Shown: positions 32,276-39,920 of the stretch, in pieces
How the letters are laid out: every line of letters begins with the position of its first letter
Numbering within the stretch: position 1 is the stretch's first letter
Assembly: GCA_035545535.1 (NCBI GenBank)
Contig: DASZYF010000012.1
Coordinates: 1-45,382, forward strand
Origin: DASZYF01 sp035545535
Lineage (GTDB): Bacteria; Actinomycetota; Actinomycetes; Mycobacteriales; CAJCIY01
Reading direction: 5' to 3'
DNA: 45,382 nt
Made by a program: the position numbers and the translations under genes
Notes under the pieces: model-generated
The model's database searches: none
The model's input: the letters and a program-made list of their open reading frames with translations, nothing else
Told to the model about the DNA's origin: nothing

Positions 32276-33433
32276 TCAGGACAGGAGCTGGCGGGCCATC
32301 ACCATGCGCTGGATCTGGTTGGTGCCCTCGTAGATCTGGGTGATCTTCGCGTCGCGCATCATGCGCTCGACCGGGAAGTCCTGCGTGTAGCCGTAGCCGC
32401 CGAGAAGCTGCACCGCGTCCACCGTCACCTGCATCGCGGTGTCGGACGCGAAGCACTTCGCCGCGGACGACGCGAATGTGAGGTCGCTCGCGCCGCGCTC
32501 GGCCTTGCTCGCGGCGACGTAGACGAGGTTGCGCGATGCCTCCACGCGCATCGCCATGTCGGCGAGCATGAACTGCACGCCCTGGAACTCGGCGACGGCC
32601 TGGCCGAACTGCTTGCGCTCCTTCACGTAGCCGGTCGCGACGTCGAGCGCGCCCTGCGCGATGCCGGTGGCCTGCGCGCCGATGCCGAGCCGCGTGTGGT
32701 CGAGCGTGCGCAGCGCGGTCTTGAACCCGCTGCCCGGCTCGCCGATCATCCGGTCCGCGGGGATGCGGCAGTCCTCGAAGTGGATCTCGCACGTGGGCGA
32801 GCCCTTGATGCCGAGCTTGCGCTCCTTGCTGCCGACCGAGAAGCCCGGGTCGTCGGCGTGCACGACGAACGCGCTGATGCCGCGGGCGCCCGCGGACGGA
32901 TCGGTGACCGCCATGACCGTGTAGTGCGTCGCGACGCCCGCACCGGTGATGAAGCACTTGGTGCCGTTGAGGACGTAGCTGTCGCCGTCGGCGACCGCGC
33001 GCGTGCGCATGCTGGCCGCGTCGCTGCCGGCTTCGCGCTCGGTCAGCGCGTACGCGAACGTCGCGTCGCCCGCCGCCACCGCCGGGAGGTAGCGCTGCTT
33101 CAGCTCCTCCGAGCCGGACAGGATCATGCCGGTGGTCCCGAGCTTGTTGCCCATGGGGATCAGCGAGGACGACGCGCACACCCGCGCGACCTCCTCGATG
33201 AGGATGCAGTGCGCGATCTTGTCCGCGCCGGCGCCGCCGTAGGCCTCGGGGATGTGGATCGCCAGCAGGTCGGCGTCCTTGAAGGCCTGGTGGATGTCCC
33301 AGGGGTAGACGCCCTGCTCGTCGATCTCGGCCGCCCGGGGGGCGACGATGTCCTGGCAGAGCTCCCGCACGGTCTTGCGCAGCAGGTCGTGCTCGTCGGT
33401 CAGGGCGTACACGGAGAACGAAGGGTCCGACAC
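32276..33433 (-). CDS. Acyl-CoA dehydrogenase (FadE25-like)
   Basis: 385 residues, standard ACAD length. FAD enzyme that makes the alpha,beta double bond in acyl-CoA; the likely electron acceptor is ETF. Seen: YALTEREAGSDAASMRT (FAD/substrate motif), the CFITGAG strand, LDHTRLGIGAQATGIAQGA, LLGGYGYTQDFPVERMMRD, and the catalytic Glu E369 in IYEGTNQIQR. GTG 33433 with TACCGT 7 nt upstream; the in-frame upstream extension is not family-like. Orthologous in position and orientation to Rv3274c (fadE25) relative to the acc/birA block. Substrate chain length (short or branched) is inference. Confidence 0.93.
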   Translation of the reverse strand: MSDPSFSVYALTDEHDLLRKTVRELCQDIVAPRAAEIDEQGVYPWDIHQAFKDADLLAIHIPEAYGGAGADKIAHCILIEEVARVCASSSLIPMGNKLGTTGMILSGSEELKQRYLPAVAAGDATFAYALTEREAGSDAASMRTRAVADGDSYVLNGTKCFITGAGVATHYTVMAVTDPSAGARGISAFVVHADDPGFSVGSKERKLGIKGSPTCEIHFEDCRIPADRMIGEPGSGFKTALRTLDHTRLGIGAQATGIAQGALDVATGYVKERKQFGQAVAEFQGVQFMLADMAMRVEASRNLVYVAASKAERGASDLTFASSAAKCFASDTAMQVTVDAVQLLGGYGYTQDFPVERMMRDAKITQIYEGTNQIQRMVMARQLLS

Positions 33434-33440
33434 GCCCACA

Positions 33441-33446
33441 ACGGTA
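33441..33446 (-). promoter_or_regulatory. Leaderless-type -10 (TACCGT) of the acyl-CoA dehydrogenase gene
   Basis: TACCGT, 7 nt before GTG 33433. Confidence 0.55.
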
Positions 33447-33540
33447 GATCGCGCCGCCCGGCCGTCCCGGGCGTTGTGGCGTCGACCACCCGCCACGCGT
33501 GGGCACGGGCCGAGCGCGGGTCCCCCGCGAGGCGCTCAAC

Positions 33541-33546
33541 TAGCCT
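33541..33546 (+). promoter_or_regulatory. Leaderless-type -10 (TAGCCT) of ugd
   Basis: TAGCCT, 8 nt before ATG 33555. Confidence 0.55.
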
Positions 33547-33554
33547 CTTCCCGC

Positions 33555-34880
33555 ATGACGGACCGCCCCCGCCTCACTGTCCTGGGCACCGGGTACCTGG
33601 GGGCCACGCACGCCGTGTGCATGGCCGAGCTGGGGTACGAGGTGCTCGGACTCGACGTCGACCAGTCCAAGGTCGACCGGCTGAGCGCGGGTGAGGTGCC
33701 CTTCTTCGAGCCCGGCCTCGAGGAGCTGCTCCGCAAGGTCCTCGCGACCGGCCGGCTCCGCTTCACCACCTCCTACGCAGAGGTCGCGGCGTTCGGCGAC
33801 GTGCACTTCCTCTGCGTGGGCACGCCGCAGCGCAAGGGCGAGTACGCGGCCGACCTCACCTACGTCGACTCGGCCATCACGTCGCTCGCGCCGCTGCTCA
33901 CCCGCCCCTGCCTCATCGCCGGCAAGTCGACCGTGCCGGCGGGCACCGCGGAGCGCCTCGCGGAGACCGTGCACCGGCTCGCCCCGGTGGGCGCCGACGC
34001 GCACCTCGCGTGGAACCCGGAGTTCCTGCGCGAAGGGTTCGCGGTCGAGGACACGCTGACGCCCGACCGCCTCGTGTTCGGGGTCGCGTCGCAGCAGGAC
34101 GAGGAGACGCTGCGCGCGGCGTTCGCGCCGGTCATCGCGAACGACACCCCCGTCGTCGTCACCGACCTCGCCACCGCGCAGCTGGTGAAGGTTGCGGCCA
34201 ACGCGTTCCTCGCGACGAAGATCAGCTTCATCAACGCGATGGCTGAGGTCTGCGAGGCGACGGGCGCCGACGTGAAGACCCTCTCGCAGGCGCTCTCGCA
34301 CGACACCCGCATCGGCGGCCGGTTCCTCCACGCCGGCCTCGGCTTCGGCGGCGGCTGCCTGCCCAAGGACATCCGCGCGTTCATGGCGCGCGCCGGCGAG
34401 CTCGGTGTCGACCAGGCGCTGTCGTTCCTCAAGGAGGTCGACGCGATCAACCTGCGCCGCCGCGCCCGGACCGTCGACCTCGCCCGCGAGCTGCTCGACG
34501 GTTCGTTCGCCGGCTCGCGCGTGGCCGTCCTCGGGGCCGCGTTCAAGCCCAACAGCGACGACATCCGCGACTCGCCCGCGCTCGACGTCGCGGCGACGTG
34601 CCAGCGCCAGGGCGCCGCGGTGCGCGTCTACGACCCGGCCGCCATGGCGAACGCGAAGGTGCAGCACCCCGAGCTCGCGTACGCCGACACCGCGCTGGAT
34701 GCGGCGCGTGACGCCGACGTCGTGCTGCACCTCACCGAGTGGGCCGAGTTCCGGGAGATGGACCCGGACGCGCTCTCCGCCGTCGTGCGCCAGCGCAACC
34801 TCGTCGACGGACGCAACGCGCTCGAGCCCGAGGTGTGGCGGGCGGCCGGCTGGCACTACCGCGCGCTCGGCCGCCCCTAG
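33555..34880 (+). CDS. ugd: UDP-glucose 6-dehydrogenase
   Basis: 441 residues. Oxidises UDP-glucose twice with NAD to UDP-glucuronate in the cytoplasm, a precursor for acidic surface glycans. Seen: Rossmann GTGYLGATHA (11-20), GKSTVPAGTAE, NPEFLREGFAVED, the catalytic Cys C268 in GFGGGCLPKD, and LGAAFKPNSDDIRDSPA at the C-terminal domain start. ATG 33555 with TAGCCT 8 nt upstream. Ends on a CTAG shared with the stop of the convergent CocE-type gene. No glucuronosyltransferase can be singled out in the window. It is not part of the rmlB/D operon. Confidence 0.94.
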   Translation: MTDRPRLTVLGTGYLGATHAVCMAELGYEVLGLDVDQSKVDRLSAGEVPFFEPGLEELLRKVLATGRLRFTTSYAEVAAFGDVHFLCVGTPQRKGEYAADLTYVDSAITSLAPLLTRPCLIAGKSTVPAGTAERLAETVHRLAPVGADAHLAWNPEFLREGFAVEDTLTPDRLVFGVASQQDEETLRAAFAPVIANDTPVVVTDLATAQLVKVAANAFLATKISFINAMAEVCEATGADVKTLSQALSHDTRIGGRFLHAGLGFGGGCLPKDIRAFMARAGELGVDQALSFLKEVDAINLRRRARTVDLARELLDGSFAGSRVAVLGAAFKPNSDDIRDSPALDVAATCQRQGAAVRVYDPAAMANAKVQHPELAYADTALDAARDADVVLHLTEWAEFREMDPDALSAVVRQRNLVDGRNALEPEVWRAAGWHYRALGRP

Positions 34881-36895
34881 GGAAGCGACCGACGCCTTCG
34901 CACGACGGCGGCCGCCGCGAGCAGCGCCAGGGCGGCGAGCGGCAGCAGGGCGCTCACGCCGGTAGCCGCGAGGCTGCCGGGTGACGTCACGGTCGGCTGC
35001 TTCGTCGGATGTTTGGTGGGCTTCTTGGTCGGGTGCGACGCCTTCACGGCCGCCTGCGGCGTCGTGGCGGTCTCGACGCCGAGCACGATCGAGCTCGGGT
35101 GCTGCGGGTCCGCGTAGAGCGTCAGCGGTGAGACGAGCGAGGTCGCCTGCGTGACGTTCGGCGTGAGGTGCGGGCTGTCCGAGGTCTGCAGCGCGAGGCG
35201 CAGCGTGTGGCCGGTGGCGATCTGGGCGGCGGTCGGGAAGATCTCGACGTCGATCTCGTAGACGGTGCCCGCCTTGAGGGCCTCCGCGGACGCCTTCGTG
35301 TACGGGTGCCACGGCCGGATCATCAGACCGTCGGCGTAGTCCGACTTCGCGGCGTCGACCTTGCGCAGCGACAGGATCTGCCAGCCGGCGGCGAGCTGCG
35401 TCGCCGCGCCGGTCGGGCCGACGTCCTCGAGCCGCGCGGTGATCGACGCGTCCGGCAGCAGCGACGACACGAACAGCCGCGCCATGGACGGGCCGGCGAA
35501 CCGCAACGGCTTGCCGGTGACCGGCAGGTCGAACGTCGCGCCCAGCAGGTCGTTCAGCTGGTTCGACGTCGTGCACGGGTTCGACACCGCAGCGCCGAGA
35601 CCGGCGGTCCACTGATCGATGCTCTTCGAGCACACGCCCGCGACCGGTACCGCCGGGACGGTTGCGGTGCCGTCCTTCGAGCGCGTGGTGCCGAGCGTGC
35701 CGTCACTGCCGAGCAGCAGCGACGTGTAGTGCGTGTCGGTCGGCGGGTAGGCCTTCGACCTCTCGTAGTGACCGCTGCCGTCGCCGCTGCCGAGGCGGTA
35801 GACCTGCACCGGCGGGATGTCGTCGACGGTCGCGCCCGGCTTCTTCGCGACGTAGGTGTCGAACCACTTGAGGGCGAGCGCGTCGTAGGACTGCACGCCG
35901 TCCACCGGCAGACCGGCGCCGCTCGAGCCCTGCAGGTGGTCCCAGGGCCCGATGACCAGGCGCGTCGGCACGTGGTTCGCCTTGAGGCGGTTGTAGATGA
36001 CCGGTTCGCTGCGCTGGAACAGGTCGTACTCGCCACCGGCGACGAACGTCGGCGTCGTGATCTTGTCGATGACGTTCAGCGGTGAGCGCGTGTCGTAGAA
36101 CGGGCCGGCGTAGCCCTGGTCCTCGCCGGCAACCGCGCCGAGCACCGTCGGCGCCTGGAACTGCGTGATGCCCAGCACGTGTTGCGCGGCGGCCTGCAAC
36201 GCCTCCGACGGGTCGGTGGAGACGGACGCGGGCGCGAACCCGGTGGCGGTGACCAGGCCGAGCCAGAAGGGGATGAAGCCGGTGTCGACCTGGCCGCCGT
36301 TGGCGGTGACGTCACGGTAGGCGTCACCCATCGGCACGATCGTGAACGAGGCCTTCAGGCCGTCGGGGTGCTGCGCGGCCGTGTACAGCTGGTCGATCGC
36401 GAGGTACGACGGACCGTACGTGCCGTAGTCGCCGGTCGTGCCGCTCAGGTTGTGCAGCCACTGCGCGGTCTCGTAGTAGTCGCGCTGCTCGCGCGGGCCG
36501 AAGCTGTCCCACGTGCCCTGCGACGAGCCGGTGCCACGCACGTCGACGACGACCTCGACGTAGCCGTGCTGGACGAAGTAGTCGTCCTCCCCGATCGGGA
36601 CCTCTTTGTTGTACGGCGTCTGCACGAGGATCGCCGGGAACTTCCCGGGCGCGACCGAGCCGTCCGGGAGCGCGGGCCGCAGCACGTTCGCCTCGAGGAC
36701 CACGCCGTCGCTCATCGTGATGGGGACGTTCGACTCCTTGTGCACGCCGTACGTCGTGTCCGCCGTCGTCGCGGACCGGGCCGCCGGGCGCTGCGGGCGC
36801 GCCGAGGCAGGAGCGGCGAGCGTGAGCGGCGCGATGGCGGCCGCGATGCCGCAGACGATCCCTGCGGCCAGCAGTCGTGAGGGGGCCCGGAGCAT
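34877..36895 (-). CDS. Cell-wall-anchored CocE/NonD-type hydrolase with LAATG sorting signal
   Basis: 672 residues. CocE/X-Pro dipeptidyl-peptidase family alpha/beta hydrolase, acting on esters, acylated antibiotics or proline peptides. Seen: signal peptide (1-32), IPITMSDGVVLEANVLRP entry, DVRGTGSS, nucleophile S163 in YGPSYLA, GGEYD and GPWDH for the Asp and His regions, a jelly-roll C-domain, a Thr/Lys/Pro linker, then LAATG (642-646), a hydrophobic helix and RRRR, the layout of a class E-type sortase signal. No sortase gene is in the window. ATG 36895 with TACTCT 7 nt upstream. Its TAG shares CTAG with ugd. Confidence 0.88.
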   Translation of the reverse strand: MLRAPSRLLAAGIVCGIAAAIAPLTLAAPASARPQRPAARSATTADTTYGVHKESNVPITMSDGVVLEANVLRPALPDGSVAPGKFPAILVQTPYNKEVPIGEDDYFVQHGYVEVVVDVRGTGSSQGTWDSFGPREQRDYYETAQWLHNLSGTTGDYGTYGPSYLAIDQLYTAAQHPDGLKASFTIVPMGDAYRDVTANGGQVDTGFIPFWLGLVTATGFAPASVSTDPSEALQAAAQHVLGITQFQAPTVLGAVAGEDQGYAGPFYDTRSPLNVIDKITTPTFVAGGEYDLFQRSEPVIYNRLKANHVPTRLVIGPWDHLQGSSGAGLPVDGVQSYDALALKWFDTYVAKKPGATVDDIPPVQVYRLGSGDGSGHYERSKAYPPTDTHYTSLLLGSDGTLGTTRSKDGTATVPAVPVAGVCSKSIDQWTAGLGAAVSNPCTTSNQLNDLLGATFDLPVTGKPLRFAGPSMARLFVSSLLPDASITARLEDVGPTGAATQLAAGWQILSLRKVDAAKSDYADGLMIRPWHPYTKASAEALKAGTVYEIDVEIFPTAAQIATGHTLRLALQTSDSPHLTPNVTQATSLVSPLTLYADPQHPSSIVLGVETATTPQAAVKASHPTKKPTKHPTKQPTVTSPGSLAATGVSALLPLAALALLAAAAVVRRRRSLP

Positions 36896-36902
36896 GCCGG
36901 GA

Positions 36903-36908
36903 AGAGTA
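36903..36908 (-). promoter_or_regulatory. Leaderless-type -10 (TACTCT) of the CocE-type gene
   Basis: TACTCT, 7 nt before ATG 36895. Confidence 0.5.
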
Positions 36909-36998
36909 GAGACCGGGCGGCGTAACGGTCGCGTCCGCGGCCCCGATGTGGCGGTCGTCGGCGCGCGGACCTGACCCCCGCGGGCCGGCCTTCCCGCC

Positions 36999-37031
36999 GG
37001 ACCGCCCCGTGCCCCCTCGCCGGGGCGGTCC
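36999..37031 (-). terminator. Hairpin after the sigma/anti-sigma operon
   Basis: Perfect 11-bp arms GGACCGCCCCG (36999-37009) and CGGGGCGGTCC (37021-37031) with an 11-nt loop, 21 nt past the TAA of the PKD gene. The rest of the 156-bp gap holds the start region of the CocE-type gene. Confidence 0.75.
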
Positions 37032-37051
37032 TGCTGTCCGGGGGCCTCCAG

Positions 37052-37921
37052 TTACGGCGTCGGTGAGGGCGAGTCCGAGGCGGGCGCGCTCGGGCTCGCC
37101 GACGGGCTCGGCGACGCCGGCGCCGCCGACGCCGAGGACGATTCCGACGGGCCGGTCGGCCCCACGACCACGACCGTCCCGGTCACCTCGTAGTCGCTGG
37201 CGTGCGGACCGCAGAGGTAGCCGACCCACAGGTGGACGGTGTAGGTCCCGGGCGCCTTGTAGGTGTGCGTATCGGGAGCAAGCTCGCCCGAGCTCGACGC
37301 GGTGCGGTCGTCCGAGCCGTAGGACGACGACGGCAGGCAGGACGCGATCGTCTCGTTCGTGAAGCCGTCGCCGTAGTCGACGCGGTTGATGCCAGGTACG
37401 AACGTCGTTCCCGCCCACGTCGCACGAACGGTCAACGTGACGAGCTGACCGACCGACACGGACCCCAGAGGACGGAGGGACGCACTCACGACGTGCGGGA
37501 TCGACGGCGAGACCTGCGTGTGCGGCTCCGCGGTCTCCGATCGGGTCGGGGCCGTCGGCGCCGAGATCACCGTCGCGGGCTGGGTCGCGGGCGCCGCGGA
37601 GGGCGACTTCGACGGGACGGCCGACACGTCGGCGGTGTCGGTGATCGAGGGGCTCGTCACCGGCAGGTGCTGGTTCGACGCGGTGGTCGCGCTGTGGTGC
37701 CGGGTGCCGACGACGCTGCCGGCGACGGCGATGCCGATCAGCGCGACCGCGAGGCCCGCGCCGATGGCCTGACGGCGCGCGTGCCGCGCCGCCGCGCGGT
37801 GCCGCAGCGCGGAGCCGGGGCCGAGCGTGACGGGCGGCTCGCCGGGATCGGCGGAGCGCAGGAACCCGACGAGCTCGTCGTCGTCCGGGTGGTGACCGAA
37901 GCCGGATCCGAAGTCGTTCAC
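37052..37921 (-). CDS. Membrane anti-sigma-like protein with extracellular PKD domain
   Basis: 289 residues. Seen: acidic and basic cytoplasmic N-terminus (1-51), one TM (52-72), a Ser/Thr/Pro-rich spacer (75-140), a PKD-like domain (about 145-253) with VDYGDG, HTYKAPGTYTVHLWV and cysteines C195 and C237 that may pair, then a Ser/Pro/Ala-rich tail. GTG overlaps the sigma stop (GTGA at 37918-37921), the normal layout of a sigma/anti-sigma pair, so the N-terminus probably binds the sigma factor. No zinc-finger ZAS motif (HxxxCxxC) is present, so the assignment rests on position and topology. PKD domains often bind glycans or proteins, suggesting surface sensing. Confidence 0.75.
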   Translation of the reverse strand: MNDFGSGFGHHPDDDELVGFLRSADPGEPPVTLGPGSALRHRAAARHARRQAIGAGLAVALIGIAVAGSVVGTRHHSATTASNQHLPVTSPSITDTADVSAVPSKSPSAAPATQPATVISAPTAPTRSETAEPHTQVSPSIPHVVSASLRPLGSVSVGQLVTLTVRATWAGTTFVPGINRVDYGDGFTNETIASCLPSSSYGSDDRTASSSGELAPDTHTYKAPGTYTVHLWVGYLCGPHASDYEVTGTVVVVGPTGPSESSSASAAPASPSPSASPSAPASDSPSPTP

Positions 37922-38457
37922 GGGGCCCCCACCCCCTCCCACAGCTCCATCTCCCGCAGCTTCGCGATGGCACGCGACGCGCGGCTCTTCACGGTCCCGA
38001 CGGAGACGCCGAGCAGCTCGGCCACCTCCTGCTCGGGGCGATCTTCGACGTAGCGGAGCACGAGCACGGCCCGCGACCGGGGGTCGAGCCGGCGCAGCGC
38101 CTCGACGACCACCCGCGAGACGTCGACGTCCTCGTAGTCCGAGCCCGGGACCGGCCGCTCGGGCACCTCCTCGGTGGGGTGCTCCCCGGTCCAGCGGCGA
38201 CGCCACCAGGAGGCGGACGTCCGGACCATGCAGGTGCGGCAGTAGGCCTCGGCGGCGGCGGGGTCCCGGATGCGGTCCCAGTGGGTCCAGGTCTGCATGA
38301 GCGCGGTCTGGACGAGGTCCTGCGCGGTCGACCAGGACCCGGTCAAGAGGTAGGCGGAGCGCAGGAGGCGGCGGTTGGCGTCCCGGACCAGGGCGTCGAA
38401 GGCGGCCTCGTTGTCGGCGCGCGTGGACGCGACGGGTCCGGTCGCGGGCTCCGTCAC
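37918..38457 (-). CDS. SigE-family ECF sigma factor
   Basis: 179 residues. Group 4 sigma factor. Seen: region 2 with FDALVRDANRRLLRSAYLLTG and DLVQTALMQTWTHWDRI, region 4 with LDPRSRAVLVLRYVED and an HTH VAELLGVSVGTVKSRASRA. Starts at GTG 38457, preceded by GAGGGGG at good distance; GTGs at 38481 or further upstream are possible. Translationally coupled to the PKD membrane protein. A perfect 14-bp palindrome lies about 100 bp upstream in the divergent region shared with the GtrA gene. Confidence 0.88.
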   Translation of the reverse strand: MTEPATGPVASTRADNEAAFDALVRDANRRLLRSAYLLTGSWSTAQDLVQTALMQTWTHWDRIRDPAAAEAYCRTCMVRTSASWWRRRWTGEHPTEEVPERPVPGSDYEDVDVSRVVVEALRRLDPRSRAVLVLRYVEDRPEQEVAELLGVSVGTVKSRASRAIAKLREMELWEGVGAP

Positions 38458-38560
38458 CGGCGCGACCCCCTCGCTGCGGACCACCGACAGGCTCACGGGA
38501 GGACTGAGGGGCGAGGTCCGCGCCCCCGTTCCCTGCGGAAGGATGATCGCTGCTCCGCGA

Positions 38561-38574
38561 GTGATCGCGATCAC
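38561..38574. promoter_or_regulatory. 14-bp perfect palindrome, candidate operator
   Basis: GTGATCGCGATCAC is a perfect palindrome in the 201-bp divergent gap between the sigma operon and the GtrA gene. A related half-site (GATGATCGC) lies at 38542-38550. Nothing else gene-like is seen in the gap. Confidence 0.45.
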
Positions 38575-38645
38575 CGCTCTGCCCCGGACCGCCCTGATGT
38601 GTCTGAGAAGTGTGCCGTGCGAAGGACCCGAGCGCGGGGCGCCCG

Positions 38646-38651
38646 TACCCT
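38646..38651 (+). promoter_or_regulatory. Leaderless-type -10 (TACCCT) of the GtrA gene
   Basis: TACCCT, 7 nt before GTG 38659. Confidence 0.55.
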
Positions 38652-38658
38652 GGCTCTC

Positions 38659-39159
38659 GTGACGACGGCGCTGTCCGGGCTGCGGGCCCGCTTCGAGCCG
38701 CTCGTCCGGGAGGTCGCCAAGTTCGGCGTCGTGGGCGCCACGGGCGCGGTCAGCGACATCCTGCTGTTCAACGTCTTCGACAACGCCTGGGGCAAGCCGC
38801 TCACGGCCAAGGCCCTGTCCACGCTCATCGCGACGGTGATCACCTACGTCGGCAACCGCATCTGGTCCTTCCGCCACCGCGCCCGCACCGGCCTGCGCAG
38901 CGAGCTCCCCCGCTACTTCGTGATCTCGCTGCTCGGCCTGGCCATCGTCGAGGCCTGCCTCGCGTTCACGGTCTACGTCCTCAAGCTCGACGGGACCATC
39001 GCGAAGAACGTCTCCGCCAACGTGGTGGGTCTCGTGCTGGGCACGCTGTTCCGCTTCTGGGCCTACAAGCGCTGGGTCTTCCTGCACCCGGACGCGGTGG
39101 CCGGCCTGAGCCACGACGACAAGGTCGAGGACGAGCTCGAGTCCGTCATCCAGATCTGA
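38659..39159 (+). CDS. GtrA-family membrane protein
   Basis: 166 residues, four hydrophobic segments. GtrA proteins are proposed flippases for polyprenyl-phosphate-linked sugars, working with a GtrB GT2 and a GT-C transferase. Seen: EVAKFGVVGATGAVSDILLFN, TYVGNRIWSFRHR, and FRFWAYKRWVF, the family hallmarks. GTG 38659 with TACCCT 7 nt upstream. Matches the position and orientation of Rv3277. Possible partners here are the GtrB-like GT2 at 6819-7754 and the two GT-C proteins; this is inference. The C-terminus is acidic and cytoplasmic. Confidence 0.9.
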   Translation: MTTALSGLRARFEPLVREVAKFGVVGATGAVSDILLFNVFDNAWGKPLTAKALSTLIATVITYVGNRIWSFRHRARTGLRSELPRYFVISLLGLAIVEACLAFTVYVLKLDGTIAKNVSANVVGLVLGTLFRFWAYKRWVFLHPDAVAGLSHDDKVEDELESVIQI

Positions 39160-39178
39160 CCCGCTTCAGACTGGTCTC

Positions 39179-39424
39179 GTGACACCCGAGGAGAAGCGCC
39201 AGGCCCGGCGCGAGTTCGTCCGCAAGGCGCACCCCGACGCCGGGGGCGACCCCGAGGTGTTCCGCCTGGGCATGCGGGCCTTCGACGCCCCCGAGCCCGA
39301 GCCCGAGCCGTCCATCACCGACAAGGCCGAGCAGACGGCGAAGCGCCTCGTGCGCGACTGGCGCAAGGTGCCCGGCCTGGTGAAGAAGGCCTACCGCGAA
39401 GGCCGCGACACCGACGCGGGGTAG
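39179..39424 (+). CDS. Small J-domain-like protein
   Basis: 81 residues. Seen: KRQARREFVRKAHPDAGGD near the N-terminus, which matches helix II plus the HPD loop of J-domains that stimulate DnaK ATPase, but the full four-helix J-domain is not complete; an acidic Glu/Pro linker (about 36-44) and a basic amphipathic C-terminal helix follow. Function unknown. GTG 39179 with CAGACT 6 nt upstream, 19 nt after the GtrA stop. Ends 10 bp from the convergent glutathione peroxidase stop. Confidence 0.7.
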   Translation: MTPEEKRQARREFVRKAHPDAGGDPEVFRLGMRAFDAPEPEPEPSITDKAEQTAKRLVRDWRKVPGLVKKAYREGRDTDAG

Positions 39425-39434
39425 CGGCGCTCGG

Positions 39435-39920
39435 CTACAGCTCGGCTTCGATCGCGGCGATCAACGCGGGGTCGTGCGGGTCGGTCATGGGACGGAAGCG
39501 TGCGGCGACGGTGCCGTCCTTGCGGAGCAGGAACTTCTCGAAGTTCCACTGCACGTCACCCGCCTTGCCCTCGGCGTCGGCGGTCTGCGTGAGCTCCTTG
39601 TACAGCGGGTGCTGCTGCTCGCCGTTCACGTCGACCTTCTCGGTCAGCGGGAACGTCACGCCGTAGGTGGTGGAGCAGAAGGTCTGGATCTCGTCGGCGG
39701 TGCCGGGCTCCTGCGCGCCGAACTGGTTGCAGGGCACGCCGAGCACGGTGACGCCGCGGTCGCCGAGCTCCTTCTGCAGCTCCTCGAGCCCGGTGTACTG
39801 CGGAGTGAGGCCGCACTTCGAGGCGACGTTGACGACGAGCGCGGTCTTGCCACCGGTCAGGTCCGCGAGGGTCGAGGGCGACCCGTCGAGCGTGGCGATG
39901 GAGGTGTCGAGGAGGCTCAT
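39435..39920 (-). CDS. Glutathione peroxidase family protein (thiol peroxidase)
   Basis: 161 residues. Cysteine-type GPx, which reduces peroxides, in bacteria usually with thioredoxin; actinobacteria lack glutathione, so the thiol donor is likely thioredoxin or a mycothiol system. Seen: NVASKCGLTPQY with peroxidatic C36, GVPCNQFGAQEPG with the catalytic Gln and a second Cys, WNFEKFLL with the catalytic Trp/Asn. ATG 39920 overlaps the cyclase stop (ATGA) and is also preceded by TAGTGT 7 nt upstream, so it can be made from the operon or alone. Confidence 0.94.
   Translation of the reverse strand: MSLLDTSIATLDGSPSTLADLTGGKTALVVNVASKCGLTPQYTGLEELQKELGDRGVTVLGVPCNQFGAQEPGTADEIQTFCSTTYGVTFPLTEKVDVNGEQQHPLYKELTQTADAEGKAGDVQWNFEKFLLRKDGTVAARFRPMTDPHDPALIAAIEAEL

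Noticed and set aside
33480..33500. GTGGCG ... CGCCAC inverted repeat in the ACAD-ugd gap
   Set aside because: Six-bp arms with a nine-base loop are common at this GC content and lie away from both -10 boxes.
38571..38843. Minus-strand ORF over the start of the GtrA gene
   Set aside because: Overlaps the GtrA hallmarks in antisense; no family features.
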